From positions 124,001 to 188,000 of the IMG/VR virus record IMGVR_UViG_3300047462_000282: 64,000 nucleotides of DNA; one strand, written 5' to 3'. Each line of letters starts with the position of its first letter. The first letter of the stretch is position 1. The DNA comes from a virus. A model generated the notes under the pieces. The model made no database searches and was not told the origin of the DNA. It worked only from the letters and a program-made list of their open reading frames with translations. Shown piece by piece: positions 38,217 to 46,141 of the stretch. The position numbers and the translations under genes were made by a program.

Positions 38217-38915
38217 ATGACCGTTTTAAGTATAGTAATTCCTGTTTTTAATAAGTGGAATTTTACCAAATCCTGTTTAAATGACTTAAGTCAACTGTCT
38301 AATGAACATGAAATCATTGTCATAGACAATGCTAGCAGTGATGAAACAAATAAAGAGATGATGGAATTAGAACGCTCTTTACAAATGAAAGATACTCTAG
38401 TTTATGTAAGGAATGAAGAGAATACCTTTCATTCAAAAGCGTGCAATCAAGGATTCAGAATAGCTCTTGGTGAAAATATTCTATTCTTAAACAATGATAT
38501 CAGAGTAAGATCAAACCATGCAAATTGGACTAAATCAGTTATAGATGCATGTAACGCTACCAATGGTTTGGTAGGTCCTACTATGGGTCTATTAGATAAT
38601 GATTTGAACTTCGTAAAAGAATCAAATCAACAGCTAACCGGTAACTCATATTTAGGCGGATGGTGCATTGCTGGTAAAAGAGAAGTTTGGGACCAACTAA
38701 GAATTGGTAATACCAAGCAAATTTGGAACGAAGAGTTCCCATTCTATTTCAATGATACTGATTTGAGTTTCCGCGCACGTCAGAAAAAGGTTCCTTTGAC
38801 TGTTGTTTCATTGCCGGATGTCACTCATTTTGGTAAGATATCAGCAGCTCAAATTAATATTCCTAAGTTGTACAAAGAAGGAAGGCAAGTTTTCATTAAG
38901 AAATGGGGTAAGTAA
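38217..38915 (+). CDS. glycosyltransferase, GT2-like (GT-A fold)
   Basis: A 232-residue family 2 type enzyme. It opens with VLSIVIPVFNKWNFTKSCLN, has IIVIDNASSDET for nucleotide binding, and NILFLNNDIRV, the DxD-like metal motif region (NND). The acceptor-side segment WNEEFPFYFNDTDLSFRARQ contains the ND/ED-type catalytic acidic residues expected in this class. Ribosome binding site AAGGATC. It lies directly after the GT4-like gene and probably forms one operon with it. A LAGLIDADG gene on the opposite strand abuts its stop. Confidence 0.85.
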   Translation: MTVLSIVIPVFNKWNFTKSCLNDLSQLSNEHEIIVIDNASSDETNKEMMELERSLQMKDTLVYVRNEENTFHSKACNQGFRIALGENILFLNNDIRVRSNHANWTKSVIDACNATNGLVGPTMGLLDNDLNFVKESNQQLTGNSYLGGWCIAGKREVWDQLRIGNTKQIWNEEFPFYFNDTDLSFRARQKKVPLTVVSLPDVTHFGKISAAQINIPKLYKEGRQVFIKKWGK

Positions 38916-39629
38916 TCATTTAGCATACGTAATTTTTATATGGTGTCCGTATTTAGTTAAACGATCATCTAAATAGCGTGGTACATGAGTAGCTTTGTAT
39001 GTTTCATATAATTCATATTTCCTATCTAAAAATACAGTAGTGTTCTGATAAATCCATTCACAAAATTTTGATACCTGCCTGCTGCCACCAAAATCCAATC
39101 GGCAAGTATTACCAGTATATCTTTCTGGAAAATACATTTGAGAATTGACATCCAACTTTTTAAGTAAATGCTGTAATTGTATATTAAATTCTTTTGTCGA
39201 AACTATACTAACATTAAGTTGATCTTGGTGAATATTAATACAACCATCACCATCAAAATATCCTCTTACAAAATGTCGTATTAACTTTTCGTCTAACCAA
39301 CATGGAAAAACGATATTGAAGCTTTTTGCTCCGTGACATCCCTTTTCTTTTAAACTATTCGATAAATACCTGCCATTCAATTCTAATCTGTAAGCCCTGT
39401 ATTTGCCTTTGTTTTTAAGTTGCAAAAATGGCTCTCGTGGTCTTCCAAAGAATTTTGCGCATTTATACAGATGTTCTTTGTCTTTTTCTTGTAGTTCGAT
39501 AATAATTTGCCCAGTCTTTTCTTTGTTATATGCATCGGCATAGAAGAACCCAAGCCAATAAGCCTTTTCTTCTGTATCGATGCTGTCCATTAAATTCTGA
39601 TTTGTAGAATATTTAGTTTTGTATGCCAT
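38916..39629 (-). CDS. LAGLIDADG homing endonuclease, opposite strand
   Basis: The only convincing minus-strand gene of the window. About 237 residues from ATG 39629 (an upstream in-frame TTG at 39653 would add eight residues; neither has a good ribosome binding site). It has two LAGLIDADG-type motifs, AYWLGFFYADA near the N-terminus and LIRHFVRGYFDGDGCI in the middle, each ending in the acidic residue that binds metal at the active site. That makes it a single-chain, two-motif enzyme. It is free-standing, inserted convergently after the GT2 gene and divergently from the DNA glycosylase gene. Its orientation against the phage transcription units suggests recent or independent arrival and possibly its own promoter. 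Confidence 0.85.
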   Translation of the reverse strand: MAYKTKYSTNQNLMDSIDTEEKAYWLGFFYADAYNKEKTGQIIIELQEKDKEHLYKCAKFFGRPREPFLQLKNKGKYRAYRLELNGRYLSNSLKEKGCHGAKSFNIVFPCWLDEKLIRHFVRGYFDGDGCINIHQDQLNVSIVSTKEFNIQLQHLLKKLDVNSQMYFPERYTGNTCRLDFGGSRQVSKFCEWIYQNTTVFLDRKYELYETYKATHVPRYLDDRLTKYGHHIKITYAK

Positions 39630-39694
39630 GAAAGAATAACCAACTATGCCCAAGATTACCGAAATAAATTTTTATCAAAATCTGGAGGTGCGCT

Positions 39695-40528
39695 GTGCCA
39701 GAGGGGGTTGAAGTCAAGATTAGTGTTGATTTGATTAAACCATTTATAAAAGGTAGATTGGTAACGGGGATTGAAATATATCCAACAGGTAGATACATCA
39801 AACATCCTCTTGTTGGATTAACAGATTTTCAAAATCATATTTCGACTGGCAATATCAGTATCATCGATGTTGCTTCGAAAGGTAAATTTATGTATTGGGA
39901 ATTTACTAATTTCCATTACATGATGTGTACTTTTGGTATGACTGGTCAATGGTCTCCTTTCAAAGGAAAACACCCCTGTCTAGCTATTAAGTATCTAAAT
40001 GATAACAAAGAGACATCCGTTTACTTCAATGATGCTCGCCATTTTGGCACTATTAAATTCGTCAACACATTTGCTCGCCTAAATGCTAAGAGGGCAGAGT
40101 TGGGGTGGGATCCATTAAGTGATGAAATGAACGAGCCATGGATGAATTATGTCTTTAATGAATGTAAGAAAACTAACAAATGCATTGGTGAATTATTATT
40201 GAATCAAAGAGTATTTGCTGGAGTTGGTAACTACATCCGTGCCGAGGCGTTATATCTAGCAAAGATATCTCCATGGCGAATCGCCAATGTGATATCAAAA
40301 GAGCAAATGCACACTTTATGTCAGGCTTTAGTTGATGTTATGAGTGAATCATACAAACATCGTGGGGCAACGATTCGTACTTACAAAGATGCTTTTGGAG
40401 AATCAGGTGAGTATGCCGGTCATTTTAAGGTGTATGGTCGACAAACAGATCCGCTCGGTAATCCTATTTTAAGAAAATTGACACCAGATAAAAGAACTAT
40501 GCATTGGTGTCCAGCTGTTCAGCTATGA
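39695..40528 (+). CDS. Fpg/Nei-type DNA glycosylase with degenerate zinc finger
   Basis: A 277-residue base-excision repair enzyme. GTG start at 39695 with TGGAGGTG upstream; the start gives MPEGVEVKI, in which the Pro after Met is the catalytic nucleophile and the next Glu is conserved. VASKGKFMYW carries the conserved Lys, and LLLNQRVFAGVGNYIRAEAL is the helix-two-turn-helix. The C-terminal finger region reads VYGRQTDPLGNPILRKLT then RTMHWCPAVQ: the finger Arg is kept but the first three of four zinc cysteines are missing. It therefore resembles zincless-finger Nei proteins. It would remove oxidised bases and cut at abasic sites, protecting phage DNA. Confidence 0.9.
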   Translation: MPEGVEVKISVDLIKPFIKGRLVTGIEIYPTGRYIKHPLVGLTDFQNHISTGNISIIDVASKGKFMYWEFTNFHYMMCTFGMTGQWSPFKGKHPCLAIKYLNDNKETSVYFNDARHFGTIKFVNTFARLNAKRAELGWDPLSDEMNEPWMNYVFNECKKTNKCIGELLLNQRVFAGVGNYIRAEALYLAKISPWRIANVISKEQMHTLCQALVDVMSESYKHRGATIRTYKDAFGESGEYAGHFKVYGRQTDPLGNPILRKLTPDKRTMHWCPAVQL

Positions 40529-40538
40529 GGTATTTATC

Positions 40539-41528
40539 ATGTCATTGTCTACAAAAATTCTATTAATTCTTGGCGCTATTCTTGTTTTCTGCAGCATGGG
40601 ATTCATTATCTTTAAGCAGGTAGAAAATTCAAATAGACAGTTAGCAATTGAAACTCAAATCACTCAGCAAAAACAACTTATTGATGGAATAGTTCGTAGC
40701 CAAAGTCAATGGGCAACCAAAGCTGATATGGATAAGTTTATTACCGATCAGGGCGTAAATCTTAAAGCCATTCAAGATGACTTGGATAAACTTAATGCAA
40801 ATGTTACTGCCGCCAATCATGTTGTAATCGTCAGCAATGGTCAAACGGGAAATAATCTTCCAAGCACTGGGACTGGTGCAACTAATCCAAACCCAACGCA
40901 AACTACCTGTCCAGACGGCACTTCCTGCGATCCAAACGGATATCAAAAGAAGGAACAAGACCTAGCCTTGAATGAAGATTTTGGAACTTCTAAAGTACCC
41001 ATTGGTACTGTTGGATTCAGTGCTTGGCAAAAGGCTCCTTGGAATGTTGATATCAAGCCAAGAGAATATGATCTTACCAATGTAATTGGAACTGATGAGA
41101 ACCAAAAGGTATACGTCTATAATAAATTTAATGTAAAGGTAGATGGAAAAACTTATGATGTTCCAATCAAAACAGCTAATACTGTACAAGAATATCCGAC
41201 CGCTAAATTCAGTTTTTGGAATCCAAGATTGTTTTTGGGTGTCGAAGGTGGAATCGGAGTCAATCCGGTTAGAGGTGAGTTCTCTCCAAGCTTGAGCGTT
41301 GGCATCATGTCGTACGGTCAATACAAAACCAATCCAGATTTTTCTGTTTTAGAAGTCGGTGTGGCTTATGGTACAGTTAGCCAAAGACCACAAATAGTGG
41401 TTACACCGGTTGCTTACAATGTAGGCAAACATATTCCACTAATGAGCAACATGTACATTGGACCAACTGTAAGTGCTGGAACTGATGGTAACGTAACCTT
41501 TGGAGTAGGATTAAGGGTGGGACTATGA
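40539..41528 (+). CDS. membrane-anchored protein: TM helix, coiled coil, beta-rich domain
   Basis: A 329-residue protein. Residues ~6-26 (ILLILGAILVFCSMGFIIFK) form one membrane helix, likely with the rest outside the cytoplasm. A Gln-rich helical or coiled-coil segment follows to ~residue 90, then a Thr/Asn/Gly/Pro linker containing two Cys (CPDGTSC). The final ~180 residues are a beta-rich domain with repeated Gly-containing strands (LFLGVEGGIGVNPVRGEFSP ... VTFGVGLRVGL) and a terminal hydrophobic strand, similar in style to outer-membrane barrel proteins. I do not know the function; spanin-like or superinfection roles are possibilities only. GAGGT precedes the ATG and the stop overlaps the next gene (ATGA). 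Confidence 0.7.
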   Translation: MSLSTKILLILGAILVFCSMGFIIFKQVENSNRQLAIETQITQQKQLIDGIVRSQSQWATKADMDKFITDQGVNLKAIQDDLDKLNANVTAANHVVIVSNGQTGNNLPSTGTGATNPNPTQTTCPDGTSCDPNGYQKKEQDLALNEDFGTSKVPIGTVGFSAWQKAPWNVDIKPREYDLTNVIGTDENQKVYVYNKFNVKVDGKTYDVPIKTANTVQEYPTAKFSFWNPRLFLGVEGGIGVNPVRGEFSPSLSVGIMSYGQYKTNPDFSVLEVGVAYGTVSQRPQIVVTPVAYNVGKHIPLMSNMYIGPTVSAGTDGNVTFGVGLRVGL

Positions 41529-42358
41529 TTTATCTTTTAACTTTAACTTGGAATGCTGAAGACAAACTAACTAAGCTTAAGGAATCTCTTCTTCCAGCTT
41601 TAGATGGATTGGATTATGCTTGGTTTATCAAAGACAATGCCTCTAAAGACAATACCGTCGCTGTTGCATCTACTTGGGGAGATAAAGTCAAGGTAATAGC
41701 TTATCAGAACAATCATCAAAATTTTGCTGCTGGCATGAATCATTTGTTCAATGCGGCATCTCCTCAAGATAATGATTATGTAATGTTGCTCAATAATGAT
41801 ATTATCTTTAATGATAAAGACTCAATCAAAAAGATGGTTGAAGTTATTAAGAATGATGATTCTGTAGGAGTAGTTGGCGCACGATTGTTATATACAGATA
41901 CAGATGTTTTACAACATGGTGGAGTCGTATTCAATAATGGTCATAGAATGCCCATTCATTTTAGAGCTGGTCAAAAGAGCGACGCAAATGCAGAGAAGAA
42001 TAGATTGTTTCAAGTGGTAACTGGTGCAGTTGCTTTGACTAAGGCAGAGTATTTCAAAAATACCTGGGAGAAAAACCCCTCTGGTATTAAAGGGATGGAT
42101 GAAGGTTTTCATTGGGCATTTGACGATGTGGATATGTGCTTGTCCATCGCTCACAATATGAATAAGAAGATTGTATATTGTGGTGAAACCAGCATCTTCC
42201 ATGAAGAGAGTGCCTCCCTCAAAAAGAATCCAGCCAATCGTTTATTTCTTAATTCCAATGTACAAAGACTTAAGAGCAAATGGGAATCTAAATATAAATT
42301 AGATCAAAATGATTATACAGCAGATTCCAGACATAATCTTTATCGAAAGAAAGAATAA
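41525..42358 (+). CDS. glycosyltransferase, GT2-like
   Basis: A 277-residue family 2 type glycosyltransferase. MIYLLTLTWNAEDKLTKLKE opens the fold, FIKDNASKDNTV is the nucleotide-binding loop, and YVMLLNNDIIFNDKDS contains the metal-binding acidic motif. GVVGARLLYTDTDVLQHGGV and HWAFDDVDMCLSIAHNM match rhamnosyltransferase-like members of the group. It overlaps the genes on both sides (ATGA and TAATG), and the next gene is an RmlB-like dehydratase, so a deoxysugar such as one derived from dTDP-4-keto-6-deoxyglucose is a reasonable guess for the donor; that is inference from context. Confidence 0.85.
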   Translation: MIYLLTLTWNAEDKLTKLKESLLPALDGLDYAWFIKDNASKDNTVAVASTWGDKVKVIAYQNNHQNFAAGMNHLFNAASPQDNDYVMLLNNDIIFNDKDSIKKMVEVIKNDDSVGVVGARLLYTDTDVLQHGGVVFNNGHRMPIHFRAGQKSDANAEKNRLFQVVTGAVALTKAEYFKNTWEKNPSGIKGMDEGFHWAFDDVDMCLSIAHNMNKKIVYCGETSIFHEESASLKKNPANRLFLNSNVQRLKSKWESKYKLDQNDYTADSRHNLYRKKE

Positions 42359-43317
42359 TGACTGAAAAAAAGAAAGTTCTTATTACTGGCTCTTGTGGTT
42401 TCATCTTTGGTAATTTTCTTAGACGTGCCATTCATGAAAGACAGCCTTATAATTTTGTTAGTATTGATAGAGTTAGTGGTAATGCTAATGCACTTTACCA
42501 AAATAAGAATCATGAATTTCATGTAGCTGATATTAGAGATCAGCACGTTATAGATATCCTCTTTCAATTTGAAAGACCAGATATTGTTATTCATGGGGCT
42601 GCCGAGAGCTTTGTGGACTATTCTTTAACTGATCCTAATTCTTTTGTTACTTCCAATATACTGGGAACTCAGGTAATTATCAACGCCTGCCTCAAACATG
42701 GTGTTGAGCGCCTAATTTATGTGTCCACTGACGAAGTATATGGTCAGTTAACCAAAGAGACAGATGCCCCTTGGACGGAAGAATCTCCGCTTAATCCTAG
42801 GAATCCTTATTCAGCCTCCAAGGCTGCTGGGGAGTTGATGGTAAAAGCAGCCCATGCTTCGCATGGATTAATTTATAACATTACCCGAAGCTCTAATAAC
42901 TACGGACCCCGCCAGACGCCCGAGAAGCTCATTCCTAAGGCGATAAAGTGCATCCTGCATGACCAAAAGATTCCCATTTACGGACAAGGGCTTCAAATTA
43001 GGGATTGGACTCATGTTTTTGATAATTGTGCTGCCATTTTGACAGTTCTAAACAATGGCAAGCCAAACGAAACTTATAACATTTCAGCCAACCAAGAGTT
43101 TCCCAACATTGAAGTAATTCAAAAAATTTGCAATGCGATGGGTACGGGACATGATTTGATTTCTTTCATTGATGACCCCCGTGGCGGACATGATTTTAGG
43201 TATTCAATTAATTCTTCCAAGATTAGAGAATTAGGATGGAAGCCTTCATACAAATTTAAAGAAGGAATTATTGATACTGTTGAATGGTACAAGACTAATA
43301 AATACGTGCTGAAGTGA
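42358..43317 (+). CDS. NAD-dependent epimerase/dehydratase, RmlB-like
   Basis: A 319-residue short-chain dehydrogenase/reductase of the extended type. The NAD-binding motif is TGSCGFIFG (residues ~10-18), followed by the acidic residue region SIDRVS. The active site has YVSTDEVYG (Thr plus Asp/Glu as in dTDP-glucose 4,6-dehydratases) and NPYSASKAAGE (Tyr151 and Lys155). SNNYGPRQTPEKLIP is the substrate-domain motif of RmlB-like enzymes. It probably makes a 4-keto-6-deoxy sugar nucleotide for the adjacent glycosyltransferases. Start overlaps the upstream stop (TAATG). Confidence 0.88.
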   Translation: MTEKKKVLITGSCGFIFGNFLRRAIHERQPYNFVSIDRVSGNANALYQNKNHEFHVADIRDQHVIDILFQFERPDIVIHGAAESFVDYSLTDPNSFVTSNILGTQVIINACLKHGVERLIYVSTDEVYGQLTKETDAPWTEESPLNPRNPYSASKAAGELMVKAAHASHGLIYNITRSSNNYGPRQTPEKLIPKAIKCILHDQKIPIYGQGLQIRDWTHVFDNCAAILTVLNNGKPNETYNISANQEFPNIEVIQKICNAMGTGHDLISFIDDPRGGHDFRYSINSSKIRELGWKPSYKFKEGIIDTVEWYKTNKYVLK

Positions 43318-43341
43318 TATAAGTAGGCGCAGGAGATAAGA

Positions 43342-44706
43342 ATGCCAGCAACGTCCGTAACAGAAGAAGTTAAACAAGAAGAAGTAGTTGATGATATTTC
43401 ATCACAAGAAGTTAAGGCTGCCTCAGATCAAGTTGATCAAAGTAAATTAGCAGCACTAAAAGCCAAAAGTCAAGCCAAGCAACAGGAGAGTAAGATGGCA
43501 GCAAAAATAGTTTCGAAGAAAGATAGAAGCATAGTCCTTGGAGTATTAGGTTCAGGTCAAGCCGGATCTAGATTAGCTGAGGCATTTTATAAGTTAGGTT
43601 ATGATGCAGTTGCCGTAAATACTGCCATGCAAGATTTGAAGTTCATTGATATTCCAGATTCTAATAAATTGCTTCTTGAGTACGGTTTGGGTGGCGCTGC
43701 CAAAGAAGTCGAGATTGGTAAAGCTGCTGCTGAGTCTCATCGTGGCGAGATTACTCAATTGATCAACGACAAATTGGCTAGCTCCCAAGTCAACGTATTG
43801 TGTCTTAGCTTAGGTGGTGGTTCTGGTGCGGGTTCCTGTGAGACCCTTGTAGATATAATGTCCAGTCTTGGTAAACCATTGGTTGTAATGACTGTTCTAC
43901 CAATGGATACAGAGGACGCCCAGACTAAGGCTAATGCTTTAGAAACTCTTTCTAAGCTAGCAAAACTTACCCAATCTAAAAAGGTTAACAATCTAATTGT
44001 TGTTGACAATGCTAAGATTGAAGCAATTTATCATGATGTAAATCAAGTTGATTTTTATGGTATTGCTAATAAGGCAATTGTTGAAACCATTGATGTGTTC
44101 AATACACTTTCCTCCATGCCATCGTCGGTCAAAGGACTCGATCCGATGGAATGGGGAAAGCTATTCACCGATGGTGAAGGTCTCACGATTTATGGTGAGC
44201 TTACTGTCGATAATTTTTCTGAGGACACCGCTATTGCAGAGGCTGTCGTTAATAACTTGAACGGCAACTTGCTTGCAGGTGGTTTTGACCTCAAGCAATC
44301 TAGATATGTCGGAATTATCATTGCTGCAAACAAAGATGTTTGGGCAAAGATTCCAAGCTCTAGTATTACTTATGCTATGGCAATGGTTAATGATCAATGC
44401 GGAACTCCTAAAGGAGTTTTTAAGGGAATCTATACTGTAGAGACTCCTGACCCAGTTGTCAAGGTCTATTCTATGTTCTCTGGACTTGGTTTGCCAGACT
44501 CTCGCGTTACTCAACTAAAGAAGGATGCGCAAGAGCACATGCAAACTGTCAAGGGCAAGGATGACGCCCGTAACTTAAATCTACAACTAGAGACTGGTAC
44601 GAATGAAACTATTTCGGCTGCTCAGAAAATCAAAGAAAAGATTTCTCAGAAGTCTTCTGCTTTCGGCAAGTTAGTTGGTGGAGTGGTTGATAGGAGAAAG
44701 CCATGA
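43342..44706 (+). CDS. tubulin/FtsZ-like GTPase
   Basis: A 454-residue protein. A ~60-residue Lys/Gln/Glu-rich N-terminal extension precedes a Rossmann GTPase domain with GVLGSGQAGSRLAEAFYKLG (residues ~67 onward) and the tubulin/FtsZ signature in the form GGGSGAG at residues 158-164. The segment NQVDFYG (residues 234-240) aligns with the T7 synergy loop of FtsZ (NxDFxD); the first Asp is kept, the second acidic position is Gly. Phage tubulins position DNA or the phage nucleus in some jumbo phages; that role is not shown here. AGGAGAT precedes the ATG. The stop overlaps an Sm-like gene (ATGA), suggesting co-expression. Confidence 0.82.
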   Translation: MPATSVTEEVKQEEVVDDISSQEVKAASDQVDQSKLAALKAKSQAKQQESKMAAKIVSKKDRSIVLGVLGSGQAGSRLAEAFYKLGYDAVAVNTAMQDLKFIDIPDSNKLLLEYGLGGAAKEVEIGKAAAESHRGEITQLINDKLASSQVNVLCLSLGGGSGAGSCETLVDIMSSLGKPLVVMTVLPMDTEDAQTKANALETLSKLAKLTQSKKVNNLIVVDNAKIEAIYHDVNQVDFYGIANKAIVETIDVFNTLSSMPSSVKGLDPMEWGKLFTDGEGLTIYGELTVDNFSEDTAIAEAVVNNLNGNLLAGGFDLKQSRYVGIIIAANKDVWAKIPSSSITYAMAMVNDQCGTPKGVFKGIYTVETPDPVVKVYSMFSGLGLPDSRVTQLKKDAQEHMQTVKGKDDARNLNLQLETGTNETISAAQKIKEKISQKSSAFGKLVGGVVDRRKP

Positions 44707-44954
44707 AAACGCATATCAACGACTACTTAAAAGAGTTAGTTGGTAAAGAAATTGAAGTAGTTCTTCAGGGAAGATCTATAATTGGTATTCTGCAACCAGT
44801 AGAAGGTTGGTTTATTCGTCTTAAACCAACTGTAAAATGGCTAGAAGATCAAATTGTTCATGTTTATGCAATTAGCGCAATAAAAGTATATACTGAACGT
44901 TCTATTAGAGATAATGATGATTTAGATCAGTGTGAAGATTCTGGAGTAAGATAA
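44703..44954 (+). CDS. Sm/Lsm-like small protein
   Basis: An 83-residue protein. LVGKEIEVVLQGRSIIGILQ fits the Sm1 pattern (Gly, alternating hydrophobics, then GxL), and QIVHVYAISAIKVYT fits the short Sm2 strands. Sm-like proteins form rings and often bind RNA, as Hfq does, but some bind other partners. The gene overlaps both the tubulin-like gene and the His-rich gene. Assignment is by pattern only; an alternative is an unrelated small beta barrel. Confidence 0.55.
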   Translation: MKTHINDYLKELVGKEIEVVLQGRSIIGILQPVEGWFIRLKPTVKWLEDQIVHVYAISAIKVYTERSIRDNDDLDQCEDSGVR

Positions 44955-45259
44955 TGACTACCACTAAGAAAAAAGCTAAACCAATGTTCAGCCTGAAGAC
45001 CTATCTCTTAAAGAAGGCACAAAAGAAGCTTGCTAAGTTAGAGTTTCGCGCCGAAAAGCGTGAAGTTAAGAAGCCTGGTAAGAAACATGTTCACACTCAT
45101 GACCATGCTCACGAGCATGATCACGAACATGAGCATGCGGAGGCTGCCACTCCTGAAAGTGTGTTTTTCGAAACTCCTGCCGAGCAAGTAGCCGAATTGT
45201 TTGATGAACAGACACTTGAAGATCCTGAAGCTAATGAAGTCTTAGGGGAGGCTCAATGA
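44954..45259 (+). CDS. His-rich, probably metal-binding small protein
   Basis: A 101-residue protein. A basic N-terminal half (KAKPMFSLKTYLLKKAQKKL) is followed by a run of alternating His with Asp/Glu/Ala between residues ~38 and 58 (ten or more His; HDHAHEHDHEHEH), then an acidic tail (ESVFFETPAEQVAELFDE). Such His/Asp/Glu runs bind zinc, nickel or copper in known chaperones and transporters. No enzymatic domain was seen. It overlaps the Sm-like gene (TAATG) and the lysozyme gene (ATGA). Confidence 0.7.
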   Translation: MTTTKKKAKPMFSLKTYLLKKAQKKLAKLEFRAEKREVKKPGKKHVHTHDHAHEHDHEHEHAEAATPESVFFETPAEQVAELFDEQTLEDPEANEVLGEAQ

Positions 45260-46083
45260 CTGTAAGAGGCGTAGACGTTTCCTCTGTTCAGGGAGATGTT
45301 GATTTCAACTGGTTGGTTAAGCAAGGTATACAATTCGTTATTATAAAGTGCTATACTGGAAATGATGGAAAAGATCCTTTCTATGAGAAGAATTTAGCAG
45401 GCGCTGCGGCAGCTGGATTGAAGTTTGGAATATACCATTTCATTTATCCGCTGCCATCTGATCCTGCTCATCCCGGACGCGATCCTAAGGCTCAAGCCGC
45501 TTTGCATTATAAAGCAGCAGGAGATCAAAAGATAGTCTGTTGTGATTTAGAATGGCCAGAACCACAAGATTGGTTAAAGTGGCATGTAGATGGTCAATTC
45601 ATTGCTAAATGGACATTAGAGTATTTAGCAGAATATGAAAGGCTTAGTGGTGTCAGACCATTAATCTATACATATTATTTCTATGCTCAAGCATGTAATC
45701 TTCCACCACAGTTTGCACAATATAAATTGTGGGATGCTAACTTTGAACATCCACCAAAGGTTCCAAAGCCTTGGACTGATTGGGTCATGCAACAAGAAGG
45801 CGGGGGCACTACCGGTGTAACCATGAGACTTCCTAATGGAATTCCTGTTGATACCGACTTGGCTAAAGATTTATCTCTATGGGGTGATGTTCCTGCCGCC
45901 GCTGTAGCTCCAACTCCAGTCCAAACTCCAGTGGTAGTTGCACCAGAGCCAGTTGCTCCTGCTGTAGTTCCTGAACCAGCACCAACACCTGTTGCTCCAG
46001 CTCTTCCAACTCCAGCTACTGGCAGTATTGTAGCCAACATAGTACAATTCATCCTTAAACTTTTGGGTATTAAGACTCAATAA
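45256..46083 (+). CDS. GH25 lysozyme (endolysin-like) with Pro/Ala linker and amphipathic C-terminus
   Basis: A 275-residue muramidase. GVDVSSVQGDVDF at the N-terminus and IVCCDLEWPEP (Asp97, Glu99) carry the acidic residues of glycosyl hydrolase family 25, which cuts the beta-1,4 bond between MurNAc and GlcNAc. RPLIYTYYFYAQA and LWDANFEHPP are further family strands. From residue ~213 a ~45-residue linker of repeated Pro/Ala/Val leads to a final amphipathic hydrophobic helix (IVANIVQFILKLLGIKTQ), an arrangement suited to membrane association. It may be the lysis enzyme or a tail-associated lysozyme; no holin was recognised beside it. GGGGAGG gives a strong ribosome binding site. Confidence 0.88.
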   Translation: MTVRGVDVSSVQGDVDFNWLVKQGIQFVIIKCYTGNDGKDPFYEKNLAGAAAAGLKFGIYHFIYPLPSDPAHPGRDPKAQAALHYKAAGDQKIVCCDLEWPEPQDWLKWHVDGQFIAKWTLEYLAEYERLSGVRPLIYTYYFYAQACNLPPQFAQYKLWDANFEHPPKVPKPWTDWVMQQEGGGTTGVTMRLPNGIPVDTDLAKDLSLWGDVPAAAVAPTPVQTPVVVAPEPVAPAVVPEPAPTPVAPALPTPATGSIVANIVQFILKLLGIKTQ

Positions 46084-46098
46084 AATGTCGAGAAAAAG

Positions 46099-46123
46099 GT
46101 ACTAGTTATATATGATCTAGTAC
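46099..46123 (+). terminator. hairpin between lysozyme and helicase genes
   Basis: GTACTAG pairs with CTAGTAC around an 11-base AT-rich loop. It lies in the 58-base gap after the lysozyme gene. There is no T run after it, so it could equally be an operator, an RNA processing site or a weak terminator. Confidence 0.35.
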
Positions 46124-46141
46124 ACTTAGCTCGGCAGGGTC

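Noticed and set aside
45687-46052. Long minus-strand frame opposite the lysozyme linker
   Set aside because: It is a shadow of Pro/Ala codons (Gly/Ala/Thr-rich translation) with no start signals and no protein-like pattern.
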